A program made the translations under genes and the position numbers. From positions 124,001 through 188,000 of the forward strand of contig NZ_CABHXX010000030.1 in assembly GCF_902170565.1 (NCBI RefSeq): a stretch of 64,000 nucleotides of DNA, in the 5' to 3' direction. Source of the stretch: Yersinia thracica. GTDB taxonomy: Bacteria; Pseudomonadota; Gammaproteobacteria; Enterobacterales; Enterobacteriaceae. Of the stretch, positions 18,136-27,396 are shown piece after piece (the stretch's first letter is position 1; the number at the start of each line of letters is the position of its first letter). The notes under the pieces are model-generated. The model was not told the origin of the DNA. It was given only the letters and a program-made list of their open reading frames with translations, and did not search any database.

Positions 18136-18590
18136 AATTCTACCGTATTGTGATGCGCCGTTATCTGGCGTCAACATGGACCGGTTATGGTGCCGAAATC
18201 TATGGTGGCCGCTGGAATCATAAGGGCCACGCCGCCATCTACTTAGCCAGCAGTGTGTCTTTGGCGATGCTGGAAACATTGGTGCATATCCAAGACAGCT
18301 CAACGCTGGGTGAATTCGAGCTATTCCAGATTGAAATCGAAGATAGCCATATTCTGTTACTTCAGCCGCAGGATTGGCCCGCTGACTGGCGCAGTGATCC
18401 CGCACCTGCGACCACAATGGATATTGGCACCGAATGGTTGGAACTGGAATCATCACTCGCATTACTGGTCCCATCCACTCTGGTGCCGTCAGAAAACAAT
18501 CTACTGCTCAACCCTCGACATAAAGATTTTCAGGCTTGCTTAAACAGTGTTCAACCGCTCTCTTTTGCCTTTGACCCGCGGCTGAAATAG
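18132..18590 (+). CDS. RES-domain toxin (NAD-degrading family)
   Basis: Toxin of the RES family, named for conserved Arg, Glu and Ser; characterised members degrade NAD+ or modify targets with it. The 152-residue protein has Arg27 in YGGRWNHKG, Tyr37, Glu48 in LAMLETLVH and Ser120 in LVPSENNLLLNP, with the Arg-to-Glu distance of 21 as in characterised RES toxins. The ending NPRHKDF is typical. No clear ribosome site precedes the ATG, and a ten-codon leader overlaps it. It converges on ycjF with 3 bp between stops. Confidence 0.9.
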   Translation: MKFYRIVMRRYLASTWTGYGAEIYGGRWNHKGHAAIYLASSVSLAMLETLVHIQDSSTLGEFELFQIEIEDSHILLLQPQDWPADWRSDPAPATTMDIGTEWLELESSLALLVPSTLVPSENNLLLNPRHKDFQACLNSVQPLSFAFDPRLK

Positions 18591-18593
18591 TCT

Positions 18594-19658
18594 TTATGAC
18601 GGAGTTGCTTTATCTTTCTTTGGTAATGTATTTTTCAACTGGCTGATCAACTGTCGGCGGAAATCTCCTAATTTGGGTTTATCATCCCCTAACCACGGCA
18701 ATGGCCTGCACAATTCCATCGCTTTAATCCCCAGTCGGGCAGTTAACAGCCCCGCCCCAATACCTTGCGCGGCCCGTGCCGACAAACGCGCGGCTAAATC
18801 TTGCGATAACCAATCCATGCCGACCTCACGCACCAATTCAGAGGCACCCGCAAAGGCGATATTGAGCAGCACCAGACGGAACAAACGCAGGCGGCTGAAA
18901 TAGCCCAATTCAATACCATACAAAGCGGCAATACGATTAATTAGACGAATATTTCGCCAGGCGATAAATGCCATATCGACCAGCGCCAACGGGCTGACGG
19001 CAATCATCAATGCTGATTCTGCGGCATAGCGGCTGATTTCAGCCCGCGCCAAATTATCAAGTGAAGGCTGTACCAGTTTGGCATACAATTCAACAACTTC
19101 ACGATCATTATGAGTTTCATGTAGCGAAGCATGCCAGCGCTGAAGTGCCGGATGCCCTTGATCCAGCCCCGCCTGACGCGCCAGCTTTTCACAAAATACC
19201 CGCCCTTGGCCGATTCCGTGACTCACCAGAAGCTCTCGTGCAATATCACGCTCTTCTGCCCGTTGCCGTAGGCGATATAACCGCCGCCACTCCGTCACCA
19301 CCGAGCCAACCCCCGCCAGCACGATAAGCCCACCGGCTGTAGTGGCTCCCAACGCAATCCAATCCTGCTGTTGCCAGGCCTGATTAACCCATTGCACTGA
19401 CTGAGCAATCACACTAACACCAAAGAGTGCCAGCCCCACAGTGACCATTTTGCGCCATAAGCTGCGCTTGGGTTTCAATGCGGCATTAACCAGCCCCTCT
19501 ACTCGACCTTCTTCATTTTCGGCGTCCAGTTCCGGGGCCGCTGGATAGAAATTCTCAGCGGCATGGGGGTCAAAAGCCTGTGCGGCTTTTAAGACTGGCT
19601 CATCTAAGGGTTGCAACGGCTGCTCAAAATCGATCCGTGGTTTTAAAGGTTCGCTCAT
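18594..19658 (-). CDS. ycjF: YcjF inner-membrane protein (TIGR01620/DUF697)
   Basis: A 354-residue inner-membrane protein of unknown biochemical role, co-transcribed with the phage-shock genes in Yersinia. It has an acidic N-terminal region, two transmembrane segments near residues 70-125 ([18 protein letters not shown] and [20 protein letters not shown]) and a C-terminal DUF697 domain with further hydrophobic stretches. It overlaps ycjX by 4 bp (ATGA), indicating translational coupling, and is the last gene of the pspABCD-ycjXF array. Confidence 0.93.
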   Translation of the reverse strand: MSEPLKPRIDFEQPLQPLDEPVLKAAQAFDPHAAENFYPAAPELDAENEEGRVEGLVNAALKPKRSLWRKMVTVGLALFGVSVIAQSVQWVNQAWQQQDWIALGATTAGGLIVLAGVGSVVTEWRRLYRLRQRAEERDIARELLVSHGIGQGRVFCEKLARQAGLDQGHPALQRWHASLHETHNDREVVELYAKLVQPSLDNLARAEISRYAAESALMIAVSPLALVDMAFIAWRNIRLINRIAALYGIELGYFSRLRLFRLVLLNIAFAGASELVREVGMDWLSQDLAARLSARAAQGIGAGLLTARLGIKAMELCRPLPWLGDDKPKLGDFRRQLISQLKNTLPKKDKATPS

Positions 19659-21052
19659 CGCAGTTTATCTCCCAATAAGAATTCCATTACCGCGTCGAGA
19701 CGAATATGCGGTAATGGGCTGTCAATATGCACGGTTTGAGGACGGAACTCGTCAAAATGGAACCCTTGCTGCTGCCAAAAAGCGGGGCCGGGCAAACGCG
19801 CAGGAACATCGCCGGGGAAGACCGTCAGCGGCAGACCATCGCCTAATCGGTGACCGCGTAACGCGGGGATTTTTTGCCCCTGATGGTCAACAATACCACT
19901 TTCCGTCGCCTGCACCGAGGCCAGCCCGACACAATCCATGCTGATCCCTTCAAATGCCGCATTCTGCCAAGCTTCCTGTACCAATTGTTGCAGCAAAGAG
20001 ACCAAATTAGCGTGTTGATCGGCTGTCACATGGTCGGCTTTGGTGGCGGCAAACATGAGCTTATCAATACACGGAGAGAATAAACGGCGGAATAGCGTGC
20101 GTTTTCCATAATGGAAACTCTGCATCAATTGTGTCAAAGCCAGGCGCATGTCGTTAAACGCCTGCGGCCCGCTATTCAAAGGTTGCAGACAATCCACCAG
20201 CACGATTTGCCGATCAAAGCGCACAAAATGCTCTTTGTAAAAACCTTTAACCACCGAGTTGCAATAATAGTTAAAACGGGCGCGTAACATCCCCAAATTA
20301 GAGTGTTTATCGGCCTGAGCTAGCCGTGATTCACCAAGGCCACTCACATCCGTCCATGGGAAGAACTGCAATGCAGGTGCCCCCGCCATATCACCCGGCA
20401 ACACAAACCGCCCCGGCTGAATGAAATGCAACCCTTCATTTTTACAACGAATCAGATAATCAGTATAAGCCTGAGCAATCGCCGCCAGTTGATTTTCATC
20501 GGCAGGGGCCAGTGGATCACACTGCTGACACAGCGTCAGCCAGGGTTTAGCCCACTCAGCACGGGAACCTTGCAACAAGCCCGCCATCTGGTGCGACCAA
20601 CTTAAATAATCTTGTTCCAGCATGGGTAAATCCAGCAACCATTCACCTGGATAATCGACAATTTCCAGATACAAGGTCGAGGTCTCTTTAAAGTGGCGCA
20701 AAAGAGAATCACTGGAACGAAAACGCAGCGCCAAACGAATCTCACTGACGCCACGGGTCGGCGTCGGCCAATTTGGCGGTGTACCGTATAAAGAGGCCAG
20801 ACCTTCGTCGTACCTAAAGCGCTGAATGCCCAAATCGCGCTGCGGCACCCGTTTCACGCCGAGTAGGCGCTCTTCACGCACAGCAGAAAACAGCGGTAAA
20901 CGTGCGCCGCTGTGAACATGAAGTAATTGATTCACTAAAGAAGTGATAAAAGCGGTTTTCCCGCTACGGCTCAGGCCGGTTACGGCCAAGCGCAGATGTC
21001 TATCCATCCCGCGGTTGACCAATGATGTAATCTCATTTTGCAGTCGTTTCAT
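19655..21052 (-). CDS. ycjX: YcjX, P-loop GTPase-like protein (DUF463)
   Basis: A 465-residue P-loop NTPase of the YcjX family, which binds GTP/GDP in characterised members. Walker A is [10 protein letters not shown] near residue 24, a switch-like DYPGEW motif lies near 140, and an NKxD-like ATKADH near 323. The ATG at 21052 is chosen because AGGAG lies 4 bases upstream and the sequence MKRLQNEI matches the family; the open frame extends 14 codons further. The start overlaps pspD by 20 bp. Confidence 0.94.
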   Translation of the reverse strand: MKRLQNEITSLVNRGMDRHLRLAVTGLSRSGKTAFITSLVNQLLHVHSGARLPLFSAVREERLLGVKRVPQRDLGIQRFRYDEGLASLYGTPPNWPTPTRGVSEIRLALRFRSSDSLLRHFKETSTLYLEIVDYPGEWLLDLPMLEQDYLSWSHQMAGLLQGSRAEWAKPWLTLCQQCDPLAPADENQLAAIAQAYTDYLIRCKNEGLHFIQPGRFVLPGDMAGAPALQFFPWTDVSGLGESRLAQADKHSNLGMLRARFNYYCNSVVKGFYKEHFVRFDRQIVLVDCLQPLNSGPQAFNDMRLALTQLMQSFHYGKRTLFRRLFSPCIDKLMFAATKADHVTADQHANLVSLLQQLVQEAWQNAAFEGISMDCVGLASVQATESGIVDHQGQKIPALRGHRLGDGLPLTVFPGDVPARLPGPAFWQQQGFHFDEFRPQTVHIDSPLPHIRLDAVMEFLLGDKLR

Positions 21053-21272
21053 GCTTCTCCTTAGCAAATTGACCCACTGCTGCTCCCATCGCACGTTTCA
21101 GCATGGGTTCCAGCATCATCAGCAGTAACCAGCGCAAGGGTTTACGGCTGACATTCTTGACAATAAAGCCAGCGGCACCCGCTGGGCCATAGGTCAAGGC
21201 CACACTAAAAATTATTTTAATTAGTGTAGTTAATACTACACCTGCGCGGGTACGAGCAGAGTTATTGTTCAT
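21033..21272 (-). CDS. pspD: Phage shock protein D
   Basis: A small membrane-associated protein of 79 residues, found in enteric psp operons. It has one hydrophobic segment (LTTLIKIIFSVALTYGPAGAAGFIV) followed by a basic amphipathic stretch. Its individual function is not well defined. It lies between pspC and ycjX and overlaps ycjX. No pspE follows; the operon continues directly into ycjX. Confidence 0.9.
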   Translation of the reverse strand: MNNNSARTRAGVVLTTLIKIIFSVALTYGPAGAAGFIVKNVSRKPLRWLLLMMLEPMLKRAMGAAVGQFAKEKHETTAK

Positions 21273-21317
21273 ATTTATGCCCTCCGGCAGGCTTCACTGT
21301 AAATTGAATGAGTCACA

Positions 21318-21707
21318 TTACAACTGACGAAAACGGCTCTGTACTCCGAAAGTGTCGGAAGTCACATAGCGCTCGACCTGGCGCAGGCGTTGCTCCCCAG
21401 CGCCCAGCTCATATTCTAGTTGGTCAAGAAGCTGGCGCGGTGTCGCTTCATGATGCGCACTGAAACTAGACGCAGGTGCCGGTTCCAGCATAAAAGTCAG
21501 CACGATATAAGCCGCAATAGTGAAAACAAACAGGCCAAAAAACAGCGACAACACCACCATCACGCGAATTAATCGTACCGGAATATCAAAATAATGCGCT
21601 AACCCGGCACAAACGCCTTTGACCATACCCTCTTCGGGCACGCGATAGAGTTTTTTCTTACTTAACACGTTATTTTTAAATGAATTATTTTTAAACATAT
21701 CGCCCAT
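21318..21707 (-). CDS. pspC: Phage shock protein C, membrane sensor
   Basis: Inner-membrane protein that with PspB senses envelope stress and releases PspF from PspA. The 129-residue product has the N-terminal PspC motif (KKLYRVPEEGMVKGVCAGLAHYFD), a transmembrane segment near residues 45-72 and a C-terminal amphipathic region ending ERYVTSDTFGVQSRFRQL. In Y. enterocolitica PspB/C are also needed to survive secretin mislocalisation during type III secretion. Its start overlaps the pspB stop by one base (TAATG). Confidence 0.95.
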   Translation of the reverse strand: MGDMFKNNSFKNNVLSKKKLYRVPEEGMVKGVCAGLAHYFDIPVRLIRVMVVLSLFFGLFVFTIAAYIVLTFMLEPAPASSFSAHHEATPRQLLDQLEYELGAGEQRLRQVERYVTSDTFGVQSRFRQL

Positions 21708-21934
21708 TATGATTGCCTCCAGTTCGGATGCTCTGCATCAAGAATTTCTTCCAAAGTCTGAATACGCTCACGCATCCGACGGGCATCGTCAGTTAACTGC
21801 GATAACCGTTGCATATCCTGATGGCTGAGTTGAGCACCACTTTGCTGGCGATTGCTGTAATGCAGCCATAACCAAATCGGCGCAACAAACAGCACAAAAA
21901 TTGTCAGCGGTATAGCAAGAAACAGGATACTCAT
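21707..21934 (-). CDS. pspB: Phage shock protein B
   Basis: A 75-residue inner-membrane protein with an N-terminal transmembrane helix (FLAIPLTIFVLFVAPIWLWLHY) and a short cytoplasmic coiled-coil segment (QDMQRLSQLTDDARRMRERIQTLEEIL). It acts with PspC as positive regulator of the psp response. The stop codon shares a base with the pspC start. Confidence 0.95.
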   Translation of the reverse strand: MSILFLAIPLTIFVLFVAPIWLWLHYSNRQQSGAQLSHQDMQRLSQLTDDARRMRERIQTLEEILDAEHPNWRQS

Positions 21935-22038
21935 TCATTCCCCTTAAATTTAGGCTCGCGGGTATCCGCGTTGTCGTCATGGCAGGCCGCCTTTCTCCCG
22001 ACGGCCTGCCCGGTATTTTTTTGCAATTGAGTGCCAAC

Positions 22039-22704
22039 TTACTCAGCTGAATTCATTTTTGCTTTCAGAGCCGCCAGCTGATTGCTGATTTCGTCATCCG
22101 CTTTCAGTTCAGCAAATTGGCTTTCCAGTGATTTTTGTTTGCCGATACCCACGGTTTCAGCCTCCGCCTCCATATGGTCGATACGGCGCTCAAACTGTTC
22201 AAAACGTGCCATCGCCTCATCCAGCTTGCCACTGTCTAACTGACGGCGAACATCGCGAGAAGATGCCGCAGCTTGGTGGCGCACTGTCAGAGCTTGCTGT
22301 CTGGCCCGAGTTTCAGTCAGTTTACTTTCCAGCTCCGTGATTTCGTGCTTCATCCGGTTGAGTGTTTCATCAACGGTGGCGACTTCACGTGTCAGCGTAT
22401 CAATCAGCGCCGCCACTTTTTGCTTTTCAATCAGGGCAGCGCGGGCCAAATCTTCTTTATCTTTGCGCAAAGCCAGTTCGGCTTTATCCTGCCACTCTTG
22501 CTGCTGACTTTCACTGTGATCAATGCGACGCAGCAGTTGTTTTTTCTCAGCCAGTGCCCGGGCTGATGTTGAGCGGATCTCCACCAGCGTATCTTCCATT
22601 TCCTGAATCATCAGCCGCACTAACTTTTGCGGATCTTCAGCTTTATCCAGTAATGTGTTGATGTTGGCATTCACAATATCGGCAAAACGAGAAAAAATAC
22701 CCAT
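22039..22704 (-). CDS. pspA: Phage shock protein A
   Basis: Peripheral inner-membrane protein of the PspA/ESCRT-III superfamily. It binds and inhibits PspF in unstressed cells and oligomerises on damaged membranes to maintain proton-motive force. The 221-residue protein begins with an amphipathic helix ([21 protein letters not shown]) and is otherwise almost continuous coiled coil. It is the first gene of the operon, downstream of a sigma-54 promoter in the pspA-pspF gap, and its length matches the family. Confidence 0.97.
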   Translation of the reverse strand: MGIFSRFADIVNANINTLLDKAEDPQKLVRLMIQEMEDTLVEIRSTSARALAEKKQLLRRIDHSESQQQEWQDKAELALRKDKEDLARAALIEKQKVAALIDTLTREVATVDETLNRMKHEITELESKLTETRARQQALTVRHQAAASSRDVRRQLDSGKLDEAMARFEQFERRIDHMEAEAETVGIGKQKSLESQFAELKADDEISNQLAALKAKMNSAE

Positions 22705-22768
22705 AATTTACATCCTCTAATTTATTGGCGTTTGGTTGCGCCGATTCACATCATCTCGATAGAGATAT

Positions 22769-22785
22769 ATCAAGAGTCGTGCCAA
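22769..22785 (-). promoter_or_regulatory. Sigma-54 promoter of pspA
   Basis: The reverse strand reads TTGGCACGACTCTTGAT, matching the sigma-54 -24/-12 consensus TGGCACG-N4-TTGC except for the last base. It lies about 65 bp before the pspA start in the gap with the divergent activator gene pspF. Confidence 0.88.
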
Positions 22786-22891
22786 CTTTTAAGGAAAGTT
22801 AATGAATTGAAAAACAACAAAAAAATATTTTTGACTGTTTGAGAATAAAAGGTAGAGTGATTATTTTAACCAACTATTGGCGAATTTCATC

Positions 22892-23911
22892 ATGAGCGAG
22901 CAAATAGAAAACCTGTTAGGCGAAGCAAACTCTTTTATTGAGGTGCTAGAGCAAGTTTCCGGGCTGGCAAAACTGAATAAGCCGGTATTGGTGATTGGTG
23001 AGCGGGGAACCGGCAAGGAGCTGATAGCTCATCGTTTACATTATTTATCAGACCGTTGGCAAGGGCCGTTCATTTCACTTAACTGCGCTGCATTGAATGA
23101 AAATTTACTCGATTCAGAGTTGTTTGGGCATGAGGCTGGGGCTTTTACCGGCGCGCAAAAACGCCATCTTGGCCGCTTTGAACGCGCCGACGGGGGCACG
23201 CTATTTTTAGATGAACTGGCCACTGCGCCCATGTTAGTGCAGGAAAAACTATTAAGGGTGATTGAATATGGTCATCTGGAGCGCGTGGGGGGGAGCCAAC
23301 CTTTACAGGTGGATGTGCGTTTAGTGTGCGCGACCAATGATAACTTGCCCGCGCTCGCGGCCGCCGGGAAATTCCGCGCGGATTTACTCGACCGCCTGGC
23401 ATTTGATGTGGTGCAACTGCCGCCCTTACGTGAGCGCCAACAAGATATCATGCTGCTGGCCGAGCACTTTGCCATTCAGATGTGTCGGGAATTAGGTTTG
23501 CCATTGTTTCCCGGTTTTACACCTCAAGCCAAACAACAATTACTGGAATATCGTTGGCCGGGAAATGTTCGTGAGCTAAAGAATGTGGTCGAGCGGTCGG
23601 TATATCGTCATGGCGATAATAATGAGGCGTTGGATAATATTATTATTGACCCCTTTGCTCGCCGGCCGAGCAGAGAAAATGAAAGTCTCGAGAGCAATGA
23701 TACTGACACCGCAGCGGGCGAATTCCCCTCCCTGCCCCTTAATCTTAAACATTGGCTACATAACAGCGAACATCACATGCTCCAACAGGCCTTGGAACAA
23801 GCGCGGTTTAATCAGCGGAAAGCCGCCAGCTTGTTAGGATTAACTTACCATCAATTGCGGGGCATGCTAAAAAAACACGCAATTTTGACCAGTGATAATG
23901 AACAAGAGTGA
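22892..23911 (+). CDS. pspF: PspF, sigma-54 enhancer-binding activator of psp
   Basis: AAA+ activator of the sigma-54 psp promoter, kept inactive by PspA. The 339-residue protein lacks an N-terminal receiver domain, as PspF does. It has Walker A GERGTGKE, the sigma-54 contact loop GAFTGA (in GHEAGAFTGAQKRH), Walker B TLFLDELA, the R-finger region and a C-terminal Fis-type helix-turn-helix (RKAASLLGLTYHQLRGMLKK). The ATG at 22892 matches the family start; a TTG 15 bases upstream is in frame. It is divergent from pspA. Confidence 0.96.
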   Translation: MSEQIENLLGEANSFIEVLEQVSGLAKLNKPVLVIGERGTGKELIAHRLHYLSDRWQGPFISLNCAALNENLLDSELFGHEAGAFTGAQKRHLGRFERADGGTLFLDELATAPMLVQEKLLRVIEYGHLERVGGSQPLQVDVRLVCATNDNLPALAAAGKFRADLLDRLAFDVVQLPPLRERQQDIMLLAEHFAIQMCRELGLPLFPGFTPQAKQQLLEYRWPGNVRELKNVVERSVYRHGDNNEALDNIIIDPFARRPSRENESLESNDTDTAAGEFPSLPLNLKHWLHNSEHHMLQQALEQARFNQRKAASLLGLTYHQLRGMLKKHAILTSDNEQE

Positions 23912-23922
23912 GTAAGTTTTTG

Positions 23923-23961
23923 AATGCTAGCTATGGTTAATTAAAAACCATAGCTAGCATT
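23923..23961. terminator. Long perfect hairpin between pspF and the toxin operon
   Basis: A 16-bp perfect inverted repeat (AATGCTAGCTATGGTT and its complement) around a seven-base A+T loop. It reaches the first base of the stop codon of the convergent B-subunit gene and can end transcription from both sides, although the U tracts are short. Confidence 0.7.
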
Positions 23962-24317
23962 TAATTAACGCCCTCCAGGCCTCGTAGATATTTATCTTTC
24001 ACACAAGCATTAACCATCAAATTAATTAGATAAGCTGCCTGGGCAAAGTTGGTCATCCCTTTTGACGAATCACCATGCGTTGTATCTTCTGCAATGGCAC
24101 CGTACCAATTATCATTAACTTTTATATTAACAGCATTCACCGGAGAGTTCCCAGGTCGCCACATCACACTGACATTAAATTTCTGTATCATCTTATTATA
24201 AATCATAGTGCCATTATCAGCATCACATTGTGATTGTAAACTACCCGGCATAACGGCAAAACTAACGCTATTGAATATGGAAATAATAAATATAAGACTA
24301 TAGTTAATTAGTTTCAT
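23961..24317 (-). CDS. Putative B (receptor-binding) subunit of an AB5-type toxin
   Basis: A 118-residue secreted protein with a clear signal peptide (MKLINYSLIFIISIFNSVSFA, cleaved about residue 21). The mature chain is about 97 residues and has only two cysteines (Cys31, Cys105) near its two ends, as in AB5 B subunits that form one disulfide across an OB fold. It lies 49 bp downstream of a pertussis-toxin-S1-like A subunit on the same strand. The cysteine spacing (74 residues) and the order IY..., VNIKV..., long helix, C resemble the cholera/heat-labile toxin B subunit more than PltB or S2-S5, but similarity is weak by eye. The role is inferred mainly from size, export and partner gene. The gene is A+T-rich. 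Confidence 0.65.
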   Translation of the reverse strand: MKLINYSLIFIISIFNSVSFAVMPGSLQSQCDADNGTMIYNKMIQKFNVSVMWRPGNSPVNAVNIKVNDNWYGAIAEDTTHGDSSKGMTNFAQAAYLINLMVNACVKDKYLRGLEGVN

Positions 24318-24366
24318 GGGTTAATCTCTATTATACTTTCTGATGAATGAAAATGTTAAATTATGA

Positions 24367-25140
24367 CTACAGAATTGTTATTAGCATGAACATACTATTA
24401 TCCCCACGACTGTGCTCGTGAGTGTCACGTTTAAATTCCGTATGTTCTAAATTACCAAAGCATGAATTTATCATAGGGTTAACCCCTAACCTCATCATCC
24501 AACTACGTGCCAGTAATATTGGGGTTCTTCTTGTAAATACTGCGGGAAAAGGCCCGTCACTCGCTGTTGAGCGAGTTTGTACGAATCGATGATTATTAAA
24601 ATAAGTGTCACTTCGCATTGTATCGCGATAAATATAATATGCAGTTTGAGAGAATATTTGCCGAGGTTCAATTCTGCGGTGTGCCATCCACTCAGACAAA
24701 TAGGATGAGTACCGTAAAATCCTAGATATTTCACTATGTTGAGCATGACCATCACGCTGTAACAAAAACTCTAATGTAGAGCTTGCACTATACATATTAT
24801 CGGTTGCTCTTATTTGATATATATAGACTCTTGCATTGGCATCCCCCTGCGCATCCATTCTACGCAAAATTCTCTCGGCATATTGATATGCGAAAAAACG
24901 GTTAGAGGTTGTCGAAATAAAAGAACTACTATCGCTACTGGCACCACCACGATGACAACTCCGACCACTGAGGTGCTCCACAATATCATTATTATTTCCT
25001 GAGGCGACAAAACCGTTATTGAATATATCTTCATAATCACGAGAATCTACACGCCAGACAATATCAGGCGGTTTAGCCTCGCATTTGCAGGCTAATAAGA
25101 TATTAATGAAACACAATAAAATGACTTTAATTAATATCAT
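24367..25140 (-). CDS. Pertussis-toxin S1-like ADP-ribosyltransferase (A subunit)
   Basis: Exported toxin A subunit of the PtxA/ArtA/PltA class, which transfers ADP-ribose from NAD to host proteins, usually G-protein alpha subunits. The 257-residue precursor has a signal peptide (about residues 1-22). The S1 hallmarks follow: Arg30 in WRVDSRDYEDIF, His56 and Cys62 in EHLSGRSC, the STT strand in SSSFISTTSNRF, and Glu150 in SEWMAHRRIEP. A second cysteine, Cys227, is placed as the S1 disulfide partner (S1 Cys41-Cys201). Spacing Arg-His-Cys (26, 6) is identical to S1. The S1 position Trp26 is Ser47 here. A TTG 6 bases upstream is in frame; ATG 25140 follows GAGAGG. The gene is A+T-rich against its flanks, suggesting transfer. 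Confidence 0.9.
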   Translation of the reverse strand: MILIKVILLCFINILLACKCEAKPPDIVWRVDSRDYEDIFNNGFVASGNNNDIVEHLSGRSCHRGGASSDSSSFISTTSNRFFAYQYAERILRRMDAQGDANARVYIYQIRATDNMYSASSTLEFLLQRDGHAQHSEISRILRYSSYLSEWMAHRRIEPRQIFSQTAYYIYRDTMRSDTYFNNHRFVQTRSTASDGPFPAVFTRRTPILLARSWMMRLGVNPMINSCFGNLEHTEFKRDTHEHSRGDNSMFMLITIL

Positions 25141-25325
25141 TATCAACCTCTCGGGAGCAATATTAATACCTAATTTTAATTAAAGGAAAATATAAATATA
25201 TACGGTAGAAGATATCCGAAAAAAACTATTATCTATACAATAAAACGACTTAATGCATGCATAAAAGAATATAATCGACAAGGAAGCATCATTTGATTTT
25301 ATGTTTTTATGAATGAATAGCAGGC

Positions 25326-25433
25326 AAAAAAAAAGCCAGCACCCGAGCTGGCTTAAAAAACACTGGAAGCAATGTGAGCAATGTCGTGCTTTTCTGTCAA
25401 AAGCCTGAAACTTTAGGCCTTGTCCCGAAGAGC
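25326..25433 (-). ncRNA. ryhB: RyhB small RNA (iron-responsive)
   Basis: The reverse strand contains the RyhB core GCACGACATTGCTCACATTG followed by CTTCCAGT. It ends in the RyhB terminator AGCCAGC-TCGGG-TGCTGGCT with nine U residues (25326-25334). A -35 TTGCAA and a -10 TATCAT at 17-bp spacing place the 5' end near 25433, giving about 108 nt. In enterobacteria RyhB is Hfq-dependent, made when iron is short, and represses mRNAs for iron-using proteins such as sodB. Its 5' half differs from E. coli, as is usual. It is co-oriented with, and 185 bp upstream of, the toxin operon. Confidence 0.93.
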
Positions 25434-25439
25434 AAAGCA

Positions 25440-25458
25440 ATGATAATGGTTATCAATA
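25440..25458 (-). promoter_or_regulatory. Fur box over the ryhB promoter
   Basis: A near-palindromic ATGATAATGGTTATCAATA matches the 19-bp Fur consensus GATAATGATAATCATTATC with few changes and covers the -10 to -35 spacer of ryhB, as expected for Fur repression. Confidence 0.85.
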
Positions 25459-25707
25459 GCACTTGCAAACACTTTGTTGAGAATTTTTCTCATTACCATA
25501 CTGATTATGATGAGATTATGCGCGGCCACAGAATAAAGTACTTCTCCACCTAACAATAGGCATCTATGATTTCTCAATGAATAAACAATCATTTACTGTT
25601 TATTGCTGCAACAAGCAGCAGACGGCGCAGTTGTTTTGCTCAATGGATTGGGGGGAGTGTCAGATTACGGTACACTAGAAGTATTGCTTACTGACTGCGA
25701 AGCCTTT

Positions 25708-27396
25708 ATGCGTGCTTTATTTATTTGGATGCTGTCGATTTGGATGCTATCGCTGGCGTGCCTTGCGCCCCCAGCACTGGCGCAACCTACCCCAGCCGCC
25801 GACCCCACTCAACCACTGACGGATATCCGCCAGCGTGGTTTTGTCTATTGTGTCAGTGGGATACTGAATACGTTCAACCCACAGATGGCCAGCAGCGGAT
25901 TAACCGTCGATACACTGGCGGCACAGCTTTATGACCGCTTGCTGGATGTCGACCCTTATACTTACCGGTTAATGCCTGAATTAGCCGAGAGCTGGCAAGT
26001 GCTGGATAACGGCGCGACCTACCGTTTTCATTTGCGTAAAGATGTTCCTTTCCAGACCACGGATTGGTTTACTCCCACGCGAAAAATGAATGCTGATGAC
26101 GTCGTATTCAGTTTTCAGCGCGTATTTGACCCACAGCATCCTTATCATGATGTCAACGGCGGCGAATATCCCTACTTTGATAGTTTGCAATTTGCTGACG
26201 CGGTACAAAGTGTCAAAAAACTTGATGACTATACGGTTGAATTTAAACTGAAAGCCCCCGATGCTTCCTTTCTTTGGCATCTGGCGACCCATTATGCGCC
26301 GGTGCTTTCAGCTGAATATGCTGATGTCTTAGCCCAAAAGGGCCGACAAGAACAAATCGACCGCGAGCCAGTGGGCACCGGCCCTTTCTTGTTAAACGAA
26401 TATCGGTCTGGGCAATATATCCGCTTGTTCCGTAACAGTGACTATTGGAAAGGTTTGCCGCGTATGCCGCAGGTTGTCATTGACTTGGGCGTAGGGGGAA
26501 CTGGCCGATTATCCAAATTACTGACTGGCGAATGTGATGTATTGGCCTACCCAGCCGCGAGCCAGTTATCTATTTTACGCGATGACCCCCGCTTGCGCCT
26601 GACACTGCGCCCAGGAATGAATGTCGCCTATTTGGCCTTTAATACCCGCAAACCGCCGCTGAATGACCAACGCGTCCGGCAAGCTATCGCCTTATCAATT
26701 AACAACCAACGATTGATGCAATCAATCTATTACGGTACGGCTGAAACCGCAGCGTCCATTTTACCTCGCGCATCCTGGGCTTATGACAACCAGGCTCAAG
26801 TAACTGAATATAATCCAGAAAAAGCCAAAGAAATCCTCAAAGAGTTGGGTATCACTAAACTGCAACTCAACTTATGGGTGCCGACGGCATCTCAGTCTTA
26901 TAACCCCAGCCCATTAAAAACAGCCGAGTTAATACAGGCCGATTTAGCGCAAGTCGGGATCACGGTGAATATCGTGCCAGTCGAAGGCCGTTTTCAGGAA
27001 GCTCGCCTGATGGAGATGAACCACGACCTAACCCTCTCTGGCTGGTCAACCGACAGTAATGACCCGGACAGTTTCTTCCGTCCATTATTAAGCTGTGCAG
27101 CAATTCGTTCGCAAACAAACTATGCTCACTGGTGTGACCCTGAGTTTGATGAATTGCTGCAAAAAGCCTTACGTTCCCAGCAATTATCGGCGCGTATTGA
27201 ATATTATCAGCAGGCCCAGCGTATTCTGGAGCAACAACTGCCATTGTTGCCCTTGGCTTCATCCTTGCGGTTGCAAGCATACCGATATGATATTAAAGGG
27301 TTAGTTTTAAGCCCGTTTGGTAATTCTTCTTTTGCCGGTGTGTTTCGCGAAAGTCAATCTCGCGAAAGTCAGAGCGACGAGGGTAAAAAGCCATGA
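25708..27396 (+). CDS. sapA: Periplasmic binding protein SapA
   Basis: Solute-binding protein of the Sap ABC system, linked to antimicrobial-peptide resistance, haem or peptide uptake and, in E. coli, putrescine export by SapBCDF. The 562-residue precursor has an N-terminal signal peptide ([14 protein letters not shown]...PALA) and the SBP-5 domain; long segments such as [11 protein letters not shown] and [12 protein letters not shown] are nearly invariant in SapA. The ATG at 25708 is chosen because it opens the signal peptide; the frame extends 35 codons upstream without one. The ribosome site is weak. It overlaps sapB by 4 bp. Confidence 0.95.
   Translation: MRALFIWMLSIWMLSLACLAPPALAQPTPAADPTQPLTDIRQRGFVYCVSGILNTFNPQMASSGLTVDTLAAQLYDRLLDVDPYTYRLMPELAESWQVLDNGATYRFHLRKDVPFQTTDWFTPTRKMNADDVVFSFQRVFDPQHPYHDVNGGEYPYFDSLQFADAVQSVKKLDDYTVEFKLKAPDASFLWHLATHYAPVLSAEYADVLAQKGRQEQIDREPVGTGPFLLNEYRSGQYIRLFRNSDYWKGLPRMPQVVIDLGVGGTGRLSKLLTGECDVLAYPAASQLSILRDDPRLRLTLRPGMNVAYLAFNTRKPPLNDQRVRQAIALSINNQRLMQSIYYGTAETAASILPRASWAYDNQAQVTEYNPEKAKEILKELGITKLQLNLWVPTASQSYNPSPLKTAELIQADLAQVGITVNIVPVEGRFQEARLMEMNHDLTLSGWSTDSNDPDSFFRPLLSCAAIRSQTNYAHWCDPEFDELLQKALRSQQLSARIEYYQQAQRILEQQLPLLPLASSLRLQAYRYDIKGLVLSPFGNSSFAGVFRESQSRESQSDEGKKP

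Noticed and set aside
25180-25440. 86-codon reverse-strand ORF across ryhB
   Set aside because: The segment is explained by the RyhB RNA with its promoter, core and terminator; the ORF has no supporting signal.
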